Assembly (NCBI GenBank): GCA_003116875.1
Contig: BCKT01000013.1
Coordinates: 496,001-560,000, forward strand
Length of the DNA: 64,000 nt
From: Takashimella koratensis
Lineage: Eukaryota > Basidiomycota > Tremellomycetes > Trichosporonales > Tetragoniomycetaceae
Direction: 5' to 3'
Position numbers and translations under genes: made by a program. Under the pieces are notes generated by a model. That model saw only the letters and a list, made by a program, of their open reading frames with translations. It made no database searches and was not told the origin of the DNA. Below are positions 22,990-34,829 of the stretch, one piece after another (the first letter of the stretch is position 1; every line of letters starts with the position of its first letter).

Positions 22990-23841
22990 ATGTCCAAGTC
23001 CAAGAACCACACCGCGTGAGTAGGGCATCCGGCGCCGGTGGGAGAGGGTCATGGCGAGGGAGGGAGAGTAGGCTGAAGGGTGGGGCACCCGGCCCAGGAA
23101 GGGTCGAGGCGAGGTGTCGTGCGGAAGGTTTGGAGTTGATGTCGGGATGAGGAGCAGTGTTTAGGAAGATGATATTAAGCAATCGCTGACTCTTCGTAGG
23201 CACAATCAGAACAAGAAGGGTGAGCATCGGCGTCGATATGTCTTATTCGAGCTTGAGCTTGGGATCTGCGGCAGCGTCAAGAGCAAGGGTTGGATGGATG
23301 GAAGTGTGGATTGAAGGTGGAATATGAAGATGGAAGGTTAGGGTGGTGGAGGACATGGAAGCCGAGCCGTGGACAGAATTGGGCAGGGACAGGCGTCAAG
23401 GGCATGAGGAGAGCTGGTACAGACGATGCACAGCGGGGCGAGGGTGATGGACTAGAAGCGCAGAGAGAGGACATAGCGGGGGTGTAGAAGTGGGAACGGA
23501 GTAGTTGACTGGATGATGTTGGACAATGTAGTGGGCGTCAACTGACTCTCCCTAGCTCACCGAAACGGCATCACCAAGGTGAAGACCGTCCGCTACAAGA
23601 ACCTCAAGGGTGTTGACCCCAAGGTGAGTTATATTCCCACCGATCGCTATCTACTCCTCCACATCCCTGCTGTCGGCGCATGGAATTCCGGCTCTCCCGA
23701 ATCGCAATTCAATTCTTCACCTCAACTCTCACCCGAGCCAACGCTGACACCTTGCAGTTCCGCCGCAACGCCAAGTTCGCTGCCCAGGGTTCGCAGAAGG
23801 CCGTCGCCGAGGCCCGCGCTGCCGCCAAGGCCTCTGCATAA
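22990..23841 (+). CDS. RPL29: 60S ribosomal protein eL29
   Basis: Four short exons (22990-23015, 23200-23219, 23556-23623, 23758-23841) encode 65 residues: MSKSKNHTAHNQNKKAHRNG, then ITKVKTVRYKNLKGVDPK, then FRRNAKFAAQGSQKAVAE. This is the complete conserved eL29 core with a short alanine-rich end, matching the fungal length. eL29 is a small basic protein of the large ribosomal subunit near the subunit interface. The introns (184, 336 and 134 nt) are long for this genome, a common property of ribosomal-protein genes; intron 2 is by far the longest. Exon 2 is only 20 nt. I looked for a small nucleolar RNA in the introns and did not find a convincing one. Confidence 0.97.
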
Positions 23842-24374
23842 GCGTCTTCACCTCGACTCCCGACTCTCTCACACCCTCCATCGGTTTAACCCCCGGCCCC
23901 TCGACGTTCGGAGACGACGATGAACTCGACGTAGGACAAGCACAGGAGGTTGGAGGGGAAAAAGAGATTTGGGAGAAAAAGGAGGGGATGCGGCAGGTGG
24001 TTGGTTGGTTGGAGGGAGAGAGGTGTGGCGGAGAACTACGGTAGACCCGCTGCTGTATCATCATTCATGGCGACGATGACATGAGCATTTGAGCCGGAGA
24101 CGATTGCTAGGTTCGGATCAGACCGCGGCTTAAGAGACTGGTGCTGTCGATGTACTGTGCTAAATAAGACTAACGACTGAGGGGACTGACAACTGAGAAA
24201 GGAGACATGACATGCTCACTTAGCCGTAGCATTATGGCAGAAGTGAGCACGGACGCGGTACATATGACTGGAGTCTGTGCAGGTATACATGTCGACTTTG
24301 CATCAAAGGCTTAGACGAGCAACTCCAGCTCCAAGTACGGCTACCCTTCCCCAGTCATCATAGTTTTTGATTCC
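23842..24374. other. Intergenic stretch between convergent RPL29 and the TPR-type gene
   Basis: This 530 bp stretch holds the 3' regions of both genes. I see no open frame with protein character and no RNA gene. Confidence 0.6.
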
Positions 24375-26333
24375 TCACTTCCTCTCCTTGCCTTCCTGCA
24401 TGGCAAGCACAAGCTTCTCCCTAACTCTCGCAAAAGCCCTCCAATACCTATTCCACTCCTCACTCCTGCCAACTCCATCCTCCTCTTCCTTCCCTCTCCC
24501 ACCTACTCCACTCGAAAGCGCCGCGATGGCCGCGGGGCCGCCAGACTCGGCAGCGGATAGGATCATGGCGCGTTCGTAGCTCTCGCCCGCAGCTTCGAGG
24601 TTCGCGATAGCTGTTGGGAGTTGGTTTGGAGAGGTGGACGAGGAGGAGGAGGAGGATGCGGCTCGCTCGAGAAGGACACCACGAGTGAACGAGGATTCGG
24701 CAGCGAGGAGGAGTGCGTCGCGTTGCAAGTGACGTGCAGGGGTAGCTAGTGCGCCGTTGGTTGGCGACGCGAAGGCAGTTGGCATCGGTGCAAGAGCAGC
24801 AACGACGACTTCTGCTTTATCCGAAGCCGAAGTTGTCAGTTCCAGTGCGGGCGGAGGACTGTGAACCAGTCCGCTGAGACCCGACGATTGGGCATGTGCG
24901 ATTGACGCAGAGTACAGGGTGAATAAGGCTGTTCGATGTCGAAGCCATAGGTCGTGCAGCCCCGCTGCGGCTGTAGATGAGGTAGGGACCGACGGCCGGG
25001 TAGGGGAAGAAGGAGGGAGGAGGGAGAGGGCATAGGTGTTGATTGAAGAGGCGGGGGCCAAGGACCCGGTCTGTGCGAGATGGGCGGAAGTAGAGGCCAG
25101 GATGGCGATAGCGGCTCGCAAGACGGGAGGAGGGAGGGTAAGGGACAGCGTGGGGGTTTCGGTAGGTGTTGGTGGTGATGGAGCTGGTGGGGTCGCTTTG
25201 CGTCCAAACCAGCTCGACCGTGTGGGGTTTGTCGACATTGAAGAGGACACCGCACCAGCTGCCGAGGTGGTCGGGAGGTTCAAACCTCCTCGATCCAATG
25301 ACCAAGCCCACCACTGCATGGCCTCGTCTGCGTCGCCTAGGCGGAGACACAACGTGCCGACTTTATGACCCAGCCTCATCTTTCTTGACTTTGCAGCTGC
25401 GACCGATGCAGGAGACGATAGGTACGAGGAGAGGACTTGTTCGTAGATGTCTCTAGCGCGGGAGAGGGAGTCCGGAGTATTGATACGTTCCTGTATACTC
25501 GCTTTGAGGAGGTACAGGTCGAGGACTGTCGGATCGGCCTGGGAGGCAGATGAACTGGGTGTCGTCATTTTGCTTGTTTCCTTCGGTGGACCAGCGGGTC
25601 GAGCTGACGAGAGGTTTGGGGGGAACACCATCCCCTTCGCTCTTGCCTGTTTGATCGCGACGTCGACGTACTCGTCCGCCATCTCGAACCCTCTATCGAC
25701 GGTATTAACCACACTTGTCGACCCGATCATCCCCTTCGCGCCCATGTCGGGGTGTAGTGCGCTTGCCGAAGTCACAGACCGAGCAGAGGCGATAGAGGCC
25801 GCACCTTCGCCTGCTCCCCAGTTCCAGCAAATCCAAGCGCCTCGAACCGCGTGTCGACCTTTCCAACCCAACCTAGGATCCGTACCCCCTTTCTCACCTC
25901 CAGTCCAGGGCACGTTCTCCTCCGCCCACTCAAAGTCCTCACCCCCATTCCCGCCGAGACCACTGCTTGTGGATCCGGAACGGGAAGGAGGAAGACACGA
26001 CGCCTCCACGTACATGTGGACGCCCTCGAACGTCGCCAGAGAAGTGACACCGAGACCGACGATGCCGAGAGCGACGAGGCGAAGGATACGAGAGAGGTAG
26101 GAGAGAGTGTAGATTGCTGGAGAGGCGTAGTCTTCGCGCGGCATGTCGGGGGGCATCGGGAGAGGGGACGGCGTAGGGGGTAGAGATGGGCCAGAGGATG
26201 CAAGACGCCGAGAAATGGACACAGCGGGGAGGAAGGAGGAGAGGGAGGAGGAAGGGAGTCTATGGCGAGTGGAGGGGGGCAGTCGACGAGCGGGTGGCCG
26301 CGCAAGGCGGAGGAGTGATGTCCGACTGCTCAT
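24375..26333 (-). CDS. Mitochondrial membrane protein with helical-repeat (TPR-like) C-terminus, possibly Mgr3-like
   Basis: A single intronless frame of 652 residues from an ATG at 26333. The N-terminus is an Arg/Ser-rich mitochondrial presequence (MSSRTSLLRLARPPARRLPP). One membrane segment follows (LRLVALGIVGLGVTSLATFEGVHMYVE). The rest alternates helical segments resembling tetratricopeptide repeats (DLYLLKASIQERINTPDSLSRARDIYEQVLSSYL; RKMRLGHKVGTLCLRLGDADEAMQWWAWSLD; LPTAIANLEAAGESYERAMILSAAE) with Ser/Pro-rich spacers. Presequence, single membrane span and TPR-like tail is the layout of Mgr3, a substrate adaptor of the i-AAA protease at the mitochondrial inner membrane. That match is by architecture only and not certain. 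The low-complexity spacers make the protein longer than yeast Mgr3. Confidence 0.7.
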   Translation of the reverse strand: MSSRTSLLRLARPPARRLPPSTRHRLPSSSLSSFLPAVSISRRLASSGPSLPPTPSPLPMPPDMPREDYASPAIYTLSYLSRILRLVALGIVGLGVTSLATFEGVHMYVEASCLPPSRSGSTSSGLGGNGGEDFEWAEENVPWTGGEKGGTDPRLGWKGRHAVRGAWICWNWGAGEGAASIASARSVTSASALHPDMGAKGMIGSTSVVNTVDRGFEMADEYVDVAIKQARAKGMVFPPNLSSARPAGPPKETSKMTTPSSSASQADPTVLDLYLLKASIQERINTPDSLSRARDIYEQVLSSYLSSPASVAAAKSRKMRLGHKVGTLCLRLGDADEAMQWWAWSLDRGGLNLPTTSAAGAVSSSMSTNPTRSSWFGRKATPPAPSPPTPTETPTLSLTLPPPVLRAAIAILASTSAHLAQTGSLAPASSINTYALSLLPPSSPTRPSVPTSSTAAAGLHDLWLRHRTALFTLYSASIAHAQSSGLSGLVHSPPPALELTTSASDKAEVVVAALAPMPTAFASPTNGALATPARHLQRDALLLAAESSFTRGVLLERAASSSSSSSTSPNQLPTAIANLEAAGESYERAMILSAAESGGPAAIAALSSGVGGRGKEEEDGVGRSEEWNRYWRAFARVREKLVLAMQEGKERK

Positions 26334-26658
26334 GGTGTAGTAGAGGTGGCCAGAAGGGTGGACAGCCTTGCGATGAGACAGACGGAGGACGATTGGAATT
26401 GTAGTTGAATCGAGGTGGAGGTCATTTCATCTTTGATCTCGGCGGAAAGACACGTGAGCGCATCGACTGACGCCGAGGCCCAAATGAGATTTGAAAGGTA
26501 AATGTAAATGCAAAATCCAAGATTGGTCCTACCGACTTCTAGAGTAGAGCTATATGCACCGAGGCTTTGATATGATCTGTCTACATTCTTCTTCTCCTTT
26601 AGTCTCTTGTACCTTATCCTCCTGTCTTCTCCCTCGCCCAAACTTTATCTCTCCTCCG
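26334..26658. other. Intergenic stretch between the TPR-type gene and ATM1
   Basis: This 325 bp contains the promoter of the TPR-type gene and the 3' flank of ATM1, both on the minus strand. Nothing else is supported. Confidence 0.6.
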
Positions 26659-29406
26659 CTAGCTAGCTTGGGGAGCCACGACCACCGCCTCCTCTACGCT
26701 CTCCACCTTCTCCTTCTCCTTTGGCTGAGTCGTCTCTGTCAACTGCGCTTGCCAGAGGTTGTAATAGACCCCTCCGACGTTAGCGAGAAGTTCTTCGTGT
26801 GTCCCTTGTTCGACAACTTGGCCGTCGCGAAGGACGATGATGAGGTCTGTAAACACGGGAGTCAGCAATCCTTACTCAGCCACAGATAGGATTCAAGTCG
26901 ATTCTTTGCTCACCCGCATCAGAGATTGTCCGGAGACGGTGGGCGATAAAGACACTCGTCTTGGTCCCATTAACCAACGTTTGATTAATATTCCGCATCA
27001 ACTCTGTCTCCGTATACACGTCCAGTGCTGAAGTCGCTTCATCAAAGAACAAGATTGGTGGATCCTTTAACAATAGCCTGGCAACTGCCAGCCGTTGTTT
27101 CTCTCCACCAGAGATCATCAACCCCCTCTCTCCTACTTTGGTCTTATACTTGTCCGGCAATTTCTGGATCGTATTGTCCACTTGAGCCTTCTTCGCTGCA
27201 GCCACGACGTCCTCGTCACTCGCTTCGAGGTTGCCGTATCGGATATTATGCAGGATATCTGCGTGGAATAGGGGCGTATCTTGCGGGACGACACCGATGG
27301 CTTTCCGGAGAGAGTCAAGGGAGACGTCTTTGATATCCTGACCGTCGATTAAGATGCGACCAGATTGAGAGTCGTAGAATCGGAACAAGAGCCGGAAGAC
27401 GGTGGATTTACCGCATCCCGAGGGACCGACGAGAGCGACCTTGCGACCAGCCGGGATGGTGAGGGACAGGTTTTGCAAAATAGGTCGGTCGGGGTGGTAC
27501 CCAAAGTTGACGTTTTCAAACTTGATCTCCCCGCCTTTCAGCTTGAGAGGGGAAGCACCAGCCTTGTCCTGTGACCGATCAGCGGAGTCAAGGTCGCGGA
27601 CTACCGAGGCTAGACTCACCTTGATACCAGCGTCAACGGACTGGAGGTTGAACATGACCTCCATATCGATCAAGCTCTGTCGCAGCTCGCGGTAGACCGT
27701 GCCAAGAAAGTTGAGCGGGAGAGACAGCTGGAACACGAGCTGATTGATCATGACTAGGTCGCCGACCGTCATTGTCCCTGAATGGGTTGTAAGCTTTCAA
27801 TCTCTCAACCTTTCCCAGCTTCTGAATCCAACGCATGCTCACCTTTCACCACACCCTGCGCGCCAAGAAGCATCATCATCGTCAACGCGCTACTGAAAAT
27901 GATGTTTTGACCCGAATTCAACCACGCGAGCGAGGTAGCGATTTTGATCGACGCCTTTTCGTACGTCTGAAGCGTCGCGTCGTACTGCGCCACTTCGTAC
28001 TTCTCGTTATTAAATGCCTGAATGGTGGCGGTCTCAGTTACAGTCTCGGCCAGGCACGGTAGTGGAACCCACTTTGACAGCCTCGTAGTTGATCAGAGAG
28101 TCGACAGCGACAGTCGCACCCTTGTTGTCCGCGGAGTTGGCCTCTTTGCGGAACTGAGTTCTGAATTGAGACGTTAGCTGGAGAATAACAAAGACTATCG
28201 CAGCTCTCGACGCACTCACCGCCATGCAGTCGTCTTGACCGTGAAATAGGTGTACAGTCCCATTGTCGCTGCAGTGACAGCCGCAAAGTCCCAGCCGAAT
28301 TTCCAAGACTGCCCTTGTTAGACAAACGGACCACACACAAGTAAAAGGAATACGCAAACTTACGAGAATACCGCACACCATAGTAATCTCCAGAGCCGTG
28401 GGGATGACATGGAAGACAATAGACGAGAGAATGAACGAGATGCCCCTACGTGAATGTCAGCTTACTCCGAAGTGACCTACGGCAAAGCTCACTTTGTACC
28501 ACGGTCGATCGCACGGGTGAGACCACCGGTCTGACGCTCGAGATGAAACTTCATGTCCATGTTGAGCAAGTGCTCGAAGGTCTCTTTAGCGACTTTTCGG
28601 ATCGTCCCAGCGGCGATGGAAGCAAAAACGGCGTTACGGAGCTCTCCAAACAGTGTCGCTAGAATCCTAGCAGCTCCATCTGAGCTGTGTTAGCTTTACT
28701 TTCATCGCTTTGTCTGCATAGCTGCTATCGGTAACAATTCGGTACGCAACTCACATCCAGCGATAGCAGCGCCAGCGAGGACCCAGACAGTCGTATCCTC
28801 TGTGATCGGGACGTTTAGGCTATCCACAATCTGCTTGAAGAAGAATGGAACTTGGATATTAAGCACTTTGGCGCCCACCAAGAGCACGAGCGCACCGACA
28901 ACGCGAGCTTTCACGGATGGGTTGTTCTTGGGCCACAGGTTGCTCGCGAGCTTGAGAATGATCGTCCAGTCTGTCTTGGATTGAGCCTTCTCAGAAAGCT
29001 TGGCGGAAGGAGTGTCGAGCTCGAGAGAGGGAGCGGGAGGCTTGGCTGTGGGACGAGGGGGAAGGGAGGAGGGAGAAGGCGGTTGTTGTGTCGCATGGTC
29101 AGGAGGAGGAACTCGACGATTGGGAGTGGTTGAGAACGAGGCAGGGTGGACGGTGGACCAAACGGGCGATGCTCGCTTGCCGCTATTGGAGGTAGGTAGG
29201 GACCTCGGGAGAGTAGGCCGAGGAGCAGTAGAGAAAGCAGCGAGAGGGAAAGTCAAGATGGTTGGTTGGGAAGCCCGAGATGGCCGCTTCGCGTATGTGC
29301 TGATAACGCGAGACGGTGGACGACAAGCGAGCTTAGAGCCCGAAGCTGCGGCGTGGTAGAGGGACGAGCAGCAGGTTGCAGACGACCTAGCGAGGCCGAC
29401 GACCAT
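26659..29406 (-). CDS. ATM1: Mitochondrial ABC half-transporter Atm1 (iron-sulfur export)
   Basis: Eight exons (29406-28755, 28679-28493, 28445-28364, 28308-28220, 28160-28073, 28017-27843, 27777-26914, 26846-26659) encode about 774 residues. The first 140 residues are basic, Ser/Pro-rich and presequence-like. The membrane domain starts near residue 165 ([21 protein letters not shown]) and includes the family stretch [17 protein letters not shown]. The nucleotide-binding domain has Walker [10 protein letters not shown] (about 542-550), signature ISGGEKQR, Walker [12 protein letters not shown] and a conserved histidine in IAHRLRT. Atm1 exports a glutathione-bound sulfur species from the matrix for cytosolic iron-sulfur protein assembly. 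The donor after exon 5 is GTGGGT, slightly off consensus. The gene diverges from the transcription factor at 30448. Confidence 0.96.
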
Positions 29407-30447
29407 GGCTTGTGAGGGTCGAGCGATCGACTGCTGTTGAAGTTGAAGATGGGGGATGGGTAGGTGTTGAGTATTTGTCTCGGTGGATCGGCCGAGCAGG
29501 TGTTAATCAGCTCCGATGGCATCATTCAATCGACTCGGAGCCCCGCGAGGTAATTATCAGTCCAAGCTATCACCTTTCAAATGCCACGTCACTCTGGGCA
29601 ATCATCCGGGCAAATTCACGTCGGACCAATGCGGGTCTAGACCCGTTGGGGATTAGACCAGGGATTACCCGTTTCCTAATGAGTCCCTGAACTTCCTAAT
29701 GACCCCCGTAAGCTGATCGTAATGAAATGACCGATCAAAGGAAGCGGTCCCTTGGGTGAGCCCACAGTCCGTCTCACACCCAGGGAGACGAAAAATTTGC
29801 CTCTACGCTGGAGAGAGAGTGTGTGTGTGTGTGTGCCCCCCTGCAGTTTTCGGTGTCCCGGTTGTGTCGACTTTGCCGAAGTAACCATATCCATCTCCTC
29901 TCTCCATCCATCCACCACTACCACCCACTGCATCCATCCATCCCCGGTCTCAATCCACCCTCGCTCCCCGCATCCACCCACACTCCGAGTTCTCAAGGCA
30001 CCGCCCGTATCCAGCCCACCCCGTCTTTCTCCCTCGGCCCGGGGCATTGGTGATTCTCGCTTTTTTTTTTCTCGTCTCCTTTTTCCCCGCTACCACTCCC
30101 AGTTTGATTCCAGGCCACCGACTCACCGACCGACATCGTCCTCGCCCTCACCTGACCCTTCATACAAGTGACATCCAACGGCTCATCTCATCCGACGCCG
30201 ACGTACCCGTCTATACCCACCCCGGACACTTCACCGGTTACCCGTCAAATCGCCCTCGCCGAGGCCGCCTTGTTCCTTACCGCATCTTACCGAACCGGCA
30301 CTCCGACGCATTCCCAATCACCCCGACGACTAGCTAGCCCATCCAAGCCATCCATCCATCGCATCCGTCGCATCCGACCTATTCCCGAAACCCAAACCAA
30401 TTCTAATCCTCGCTTGAACACCTTTCACCCTCCCAACCCATCCCGCC
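29407..30447. other. Divergent promoter region of ATM1 and the Zn2Cys6 regulator
   Basis: About 1 kb. The right half (about 29880-30440) is a pyrimidine-rich, purine-poor leader full of CATCC and CACCC words, probably the long 5' untranslated region of the regulator gene. The left half contains CCTAATGA repeated at 29674-29703. A (GT)8 tract is listed separately. Confidence 0.6.
29819..29835 (+). repeat. (GT)8 dinucleotide tract
   Basis: A run of alternating G and T directly follows a short (GA)4 tract, in the promoter or leader of the Zn2Cys6 regulator gene. Similar GT tracts occur upstream of the Kre9-like gene (about 62941-62956). Confidence 0.85.
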
Positions 30448-33400
30448 ATGCCGCAACATCCGTACGCAGCGGCATACGGGTCCATCACGAACCCCTTCCA
30501 CCCCAGCCCCTTGTCGTCCTCCACCTCGGGGTACGAGTTCAGTCAGTCGACACCGACATCGGACCGGAAACGCCCTCGATTCAGCGACCAGCAGCAGATG
30601 CCGTCGCACTCTCACTTGCAACCGCAGCACTCGGGCGGGCGCGGAGATACGGGCTCGGATGGGCAGTACGGGATGAGCGACGATGAAGATGACGATGAGG
30701 ACGATGAGGACCTTGACGAGGAGAGCATGAAAAACGCTATCGCTGGTAAACCAAATCGGAAAATCGTCAAGGGACCCGATGGCAAGCCCAAGATCAAACT
30801 CACCCGTGGATCCCGAGCCTGCATTGCGTAAGTCTTCCTGGCGATGGCTTGTATAGCTTGAGAGCTGGTGTTGACTCCCGCAGATGTCGGAAAATCAAGA
30901 TGCGATGTATCCCTGATGAATCAACCGGACCGGGTGGCCCTTGCAAGGTGAGGCATGACTCTTTGTTCGAACGCGTCGTATGCTGACTTGAAACTCCTAG
31001 CGATGCAAATCGGGTGGTCACGAGTGTATCTTTGAAGAGTCTAATCGCGGCAAGCGTAGTACGAGGAAAAACGAGGCGCTCACTGCCAAAGTGGCCAAGA
31101 TGGAAGCTGCGCTGCGTAACATCGGAGCGGTACGTGAACACTTTGCAATCCACGCAGGGATACGCCCCGTCTGAGTACTTTTCTGACTCGCCCTTTTGCA
31201 GGCTTTGAGCAACGTGGACCCGGCAACGCTCAACTCTTTCTCACACGCGCTCCACTCGGCTGGACCCGAGCCCGAGGTGATGCAGCTGATCACGTCCCAC
31301 GCCTCACCCTCTGCCGGTCCGACATTGTCTTTACCTAGCCCGCGCGGAAGCTTCCAATACCAGCCGTACAGTGGGGAATCTGTCATGCGCGAGGGCTCGG
31401 CCTCCGATCCTTCTCATTTCGTCCAGCCACCTTTGTCCCCGCGGCTCCACTCGTTGCCGGACAATGTCCTGTCCCCACTCGGTCTGCTCGCCGAGGCGAG
31501 TCTGCAGAACACCGACTCGAAGAAGTACTCATCCAGCTCGAGGAACGGGGCGCAGCACCGCCCGTCTCCGTTAAGCCTGGGTACCCCGGACAGTCGCGGC
31601 GCGCGAAACGGCGGACTAAAAGTCGCGACTAGTGACGTGAGGGGCGATTTTGGAGGCGACGAGGATCCAGAGAACCGAGGCGTCGCGTCGCTGGATTACT
31701 TCAAGCCAAACAAGATTGCAGCCGCTCATGCTGGGCCGGAAGATAGATTGCCCGAGTTGCTCACTCTTCTCTCGCGTGAAGAGATTTCGGATCTGTTTGA
31801 GATCTACTTTGACAAGAGTGAGTCAACTGGGATCTTGGAAGAAGATGGCAGCTGACAAACAACGTAGTGTCGCGTCATGTTCCCTTGATCTACCGCGAGT
31901 TCCACACACCCGAGCTCGTACTTCAGCGCAGTCAATTCTTGTGCACTGTGTAAGTACAACCACAATATGCTGATCTTCGTCAGCAATTGCTGACGCTCGC
32001 AGCGTGTGTGCACTGGCTGCGAGATACTATGACAAGCGACCCGAGCTGCACGGCCGTCTCTCGGCGTACGCCAAGCGCTTGACCTTTGAAGTGCCTTCCA
32101 GAGGGTGAGTTCAACAAATTGCTTTGCATACCCCACAATTGACAATCGACAGATACAAGAGTGTCGAGGTCGTTCAGGCCTACCTTTTGCTTTCGGTTTG
32201 GACCTTGGGCCCAGAGAAAACGTTGGTATCGTCGCGTGCAACTACAGTAAGATTCACCTCAGCTGACCGACGTTCAGATTCGAGCAAGACCGTACCTGGT
32301 TGATGCTCGGTATGGCGATCCGCATGGCAACCGATCTCAACCTTCACCGAAAGAGCACCGTTTCCGGTCTCGACACTGATGAAGGCCGTGCTCGTGATCT
32401 TGAGATCATCAACCGGGAGCGATGCTGGCTCCACTGCTTTGTCCTTGACCGCTCGCTCTCGGCTCAGATGGGCAAGCCGTACACCCTGCGTGAAGATTAT
32501 ATTATCCGAAACGCATGCGAGGCGTCGTGGCATCAGCAGAGGTTCTCGCTCCCCTCGGATCGCGCGTTGTCGGCATATGTCGTCTTGCAGCAGATCATGA
32601 GCCGTGCGATTGATTCGATTTACAGCTCGACGTCGACCGTCTCGGGTTTGCGATACGACTGTGACTGTGAGTTGAAAACAAACAACAAACCTACACTTCA
32701 GAGCAACTCGCTGATGGTCCCAAGACATGTTGATTGTTCGTTCGGCCCACGAGGAGCTGCGCCGATGGCTGACAGAATGGAACAAGCCCGATGAGTAAGT
32801 GATTTGCTCGGCGATTGTTTGGTCAGCGCTAATCAGTTTCTTCAGGTTCCTCGGCAAAGACGAGTCTGCCGAATACGACAGCCGCGCTCAATTCTACTTT
32901 GCCTACTCGTCCCTCGTCCTCTACTCGTTCGGTCTCGAGAATGCCCTCGAGGTGAGTCTGGTTGCCGTCTAAAGTGATCAATGCGTAGCGACTGACACAT
33001 CACAGCGCGCCAAGATGGACATTTCATTCTTCCTCACCAACGTATACGAGGCGGCGACGCGCGTGTGCATGGTCGTGAAGGAGCAGTTCCAGCCAAAGCA
33101 TTACTTGCCTTACTTGCCCGACACCAACTTTGTCATGTGCAGTTACGCCGTGAGTATCTTCTGTGACAACAAGCCCGTATCGGGTCACTGAGTGTTCATA
33201 GAAGTTACTAACCATCCATTTGCTTTGCAGCTACTGTCCATGTTGAAACTGCTCAAACCCGAACTGCGACCGTACCACGACTCCGAGGAAGCCATCTTCA
33301 AACTTGTCAACGACGTTGCGGACATTCTCGAAGACTGCGCTGTTGATTCGTCTCACCAACCGGCGATCTACGCTGCCTTTATCCGTGAGATTGTCCGCAA

Positions 33401-34213
33401 GACGCGCGAAGCTCGACGTGGTCCCTCACTGTATGCGTCACGCGTGGGGTCGAGAGTGGGATCGAGGGCAGGATCGAGGGTTGGGTCACCGGTCCCGGGG
33501 ATGCCGCCAAATGGAGCCATGGTTCCGCCCGGGACAGAGGGAATGGGGCTGCCCTCGGTGTTGCCGGAACATGTGTTCGACCCGGCACTTATGGGAGAGG
33601 AAGGGACGTGGCCGACTGGCGATGTTCTCGCGGCTCCCGAAGCGCAGTTCACTTTCATCCCCTCTGGTGGCGACATGATGTGAGTAGCGAGACAAGGAAG
33701 CATCTCTCCTCCCTTTTCCATAACCTCACATCCATTTGCCTTCCGATTTTCATCCAGAGCCTGGGATAAGCAAAACTGACTTTACCCAGGGTGATGCCTC
33801 ATGGTGCGCACGACCCAATGCACGCATCCACCGCCGCGGCACTTGACCACGCGTTCGCCCCCGTCCCAGCCCCCAACATGGCCGGCGGGCCGGGCGGCCA
33901 ACCGAGCTGGGCCGAGTACTTGCCTACATTCATGGGCCCCGATGCGTTCGACGGATGGGATGGGAGTATGTTGTTGCCTGGTTTTGGAAGGGGTCAGATG
34001 ACTCTTGCTGGTGGTCTGTTGCATTCGCAATTCGGAAGCGGTATCATGTGAGTGGGCCTGTCCGGGACCAGAGGTTGGGTTGAAATATGGAGACTCCAGA
34101 GAGTGTCAAAAGAAGATCGTGCTAACGATATTTCTAGAACACCAATGGGTCGAAGTCCCGCCGCGAGCCGAGCACAGTCTCGCGCCGTCAGCCGTGCCCA
34201 ATCACCTCGATGA
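30448..34213 (+). CDS. Zn2Cys6 transcription factor with fungal-specific regulatory domain
   Basis: Fourteen exons (30448-30827, 30884-30947, 31001-31129, 31202-31817, 31868-31949, 32003-32104, 32153-32221, 32278-32666, 32725-32794, 32846-32951, 33006-33149, 33231-33679, 33790-34047, 34138-34213) give about 977 residues. The zinc cluster has cysteines at 125, 128, 135, 147, 150 and 157 (CX2CX6CX11CX2CX6C), preceded by a long acidic run (about 76-92) and followed by a short linker helix. The central region matches the fungal regulatory domain (SRHVPLIYREFHTPEL; WLMLGMAIRMATDLNLHRKS; RERCWLHCFVLDRSLSAQ). The C-terminal part has four SRVG/SRAG repeats and a Ser/Arg tail. It should bind CGG-type sites in the nucleus; targets are unknown. 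The donor of exon 7 (GTTGGT) is non-consensus but is the choice that keeps the conserved frame. Confidence 0.92.
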
Positions 34214-34829
34214 TCCAATCTCCACTTTCAACCGATACCCCCACTTCACTCATTCACTCCTTCAACATCTCATCCGCTTCTGTGTCCATATCTACTAAAT
34301 CGTATTGCTTCTTTCCCGCGTACTTCCAAATATACCTGACTCCATCCACACTGCCTCCTATCGAACTGTCTCTTTCCTCTTCCCTCCGTAGCTTTTCGTT
34401 CCGCTTCGTTTCGTCATTGTTCACCTTGGTCTCTGTCTTCTTTGGCGTCTCGCTTCTCTCTCATTCTCCATCGTCCCTTCCCTTCTCATATTCGAATCTA
34501 CGCTACACTGTCGTGAACCCATACTTAGCTTACCTGATAAACGCCCAAACTCCCATTCCTCAGACTCCTCTCGTCTTCCCTCTTTTCCCAACCCAACCCT
34601 TGCTTCTCTTGTCTCTTACCTTGTCTTGTCTCGTTTGATCAAAGCATCGGCACCGATGGTACCCATCCAAAGACTATGTAGATACGCCGAATGAATCGAG
34701 GATAACACCATGCTCTTTTTCTTATACATGACGATGTTGTGTAAATGTCCAGAGATACAAAAAGTGGTGAATGTGTAACAAGATACGATACCAAGATGTC
34801 CGACCTCGCGGTGTGCTTTTCAACTCATC
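34214..34829. other. Intergenic stretch between the convergent regulator gene and TRM5
   Basis: These 616 bp are mostly pyrimidine-rich on the plus strand (34260-34640), consistent with a long 3' untranslated region of the regulator gene. A plus-strand open frame here (34210-34638) is made of low-complexity Ser/Leu/Phe and is not called. Confidence 0.6.

Noticed and set aside
23220..23555. A C/D small nucleolar RNA in RPL29 intron 2.
   Set aside because: The candidate C box (GATGATG) and D box (CTGA) are only about 35 nt apart and there is no terminal stem.
34210..34638. A plus-strand frame of 142 codons after the transcription factor.
   Set aside because: It is Ser/Leu/Phe low complexity from a pyrimidine-rich 3' untranslated region and overlaps the end of the regulator gene.
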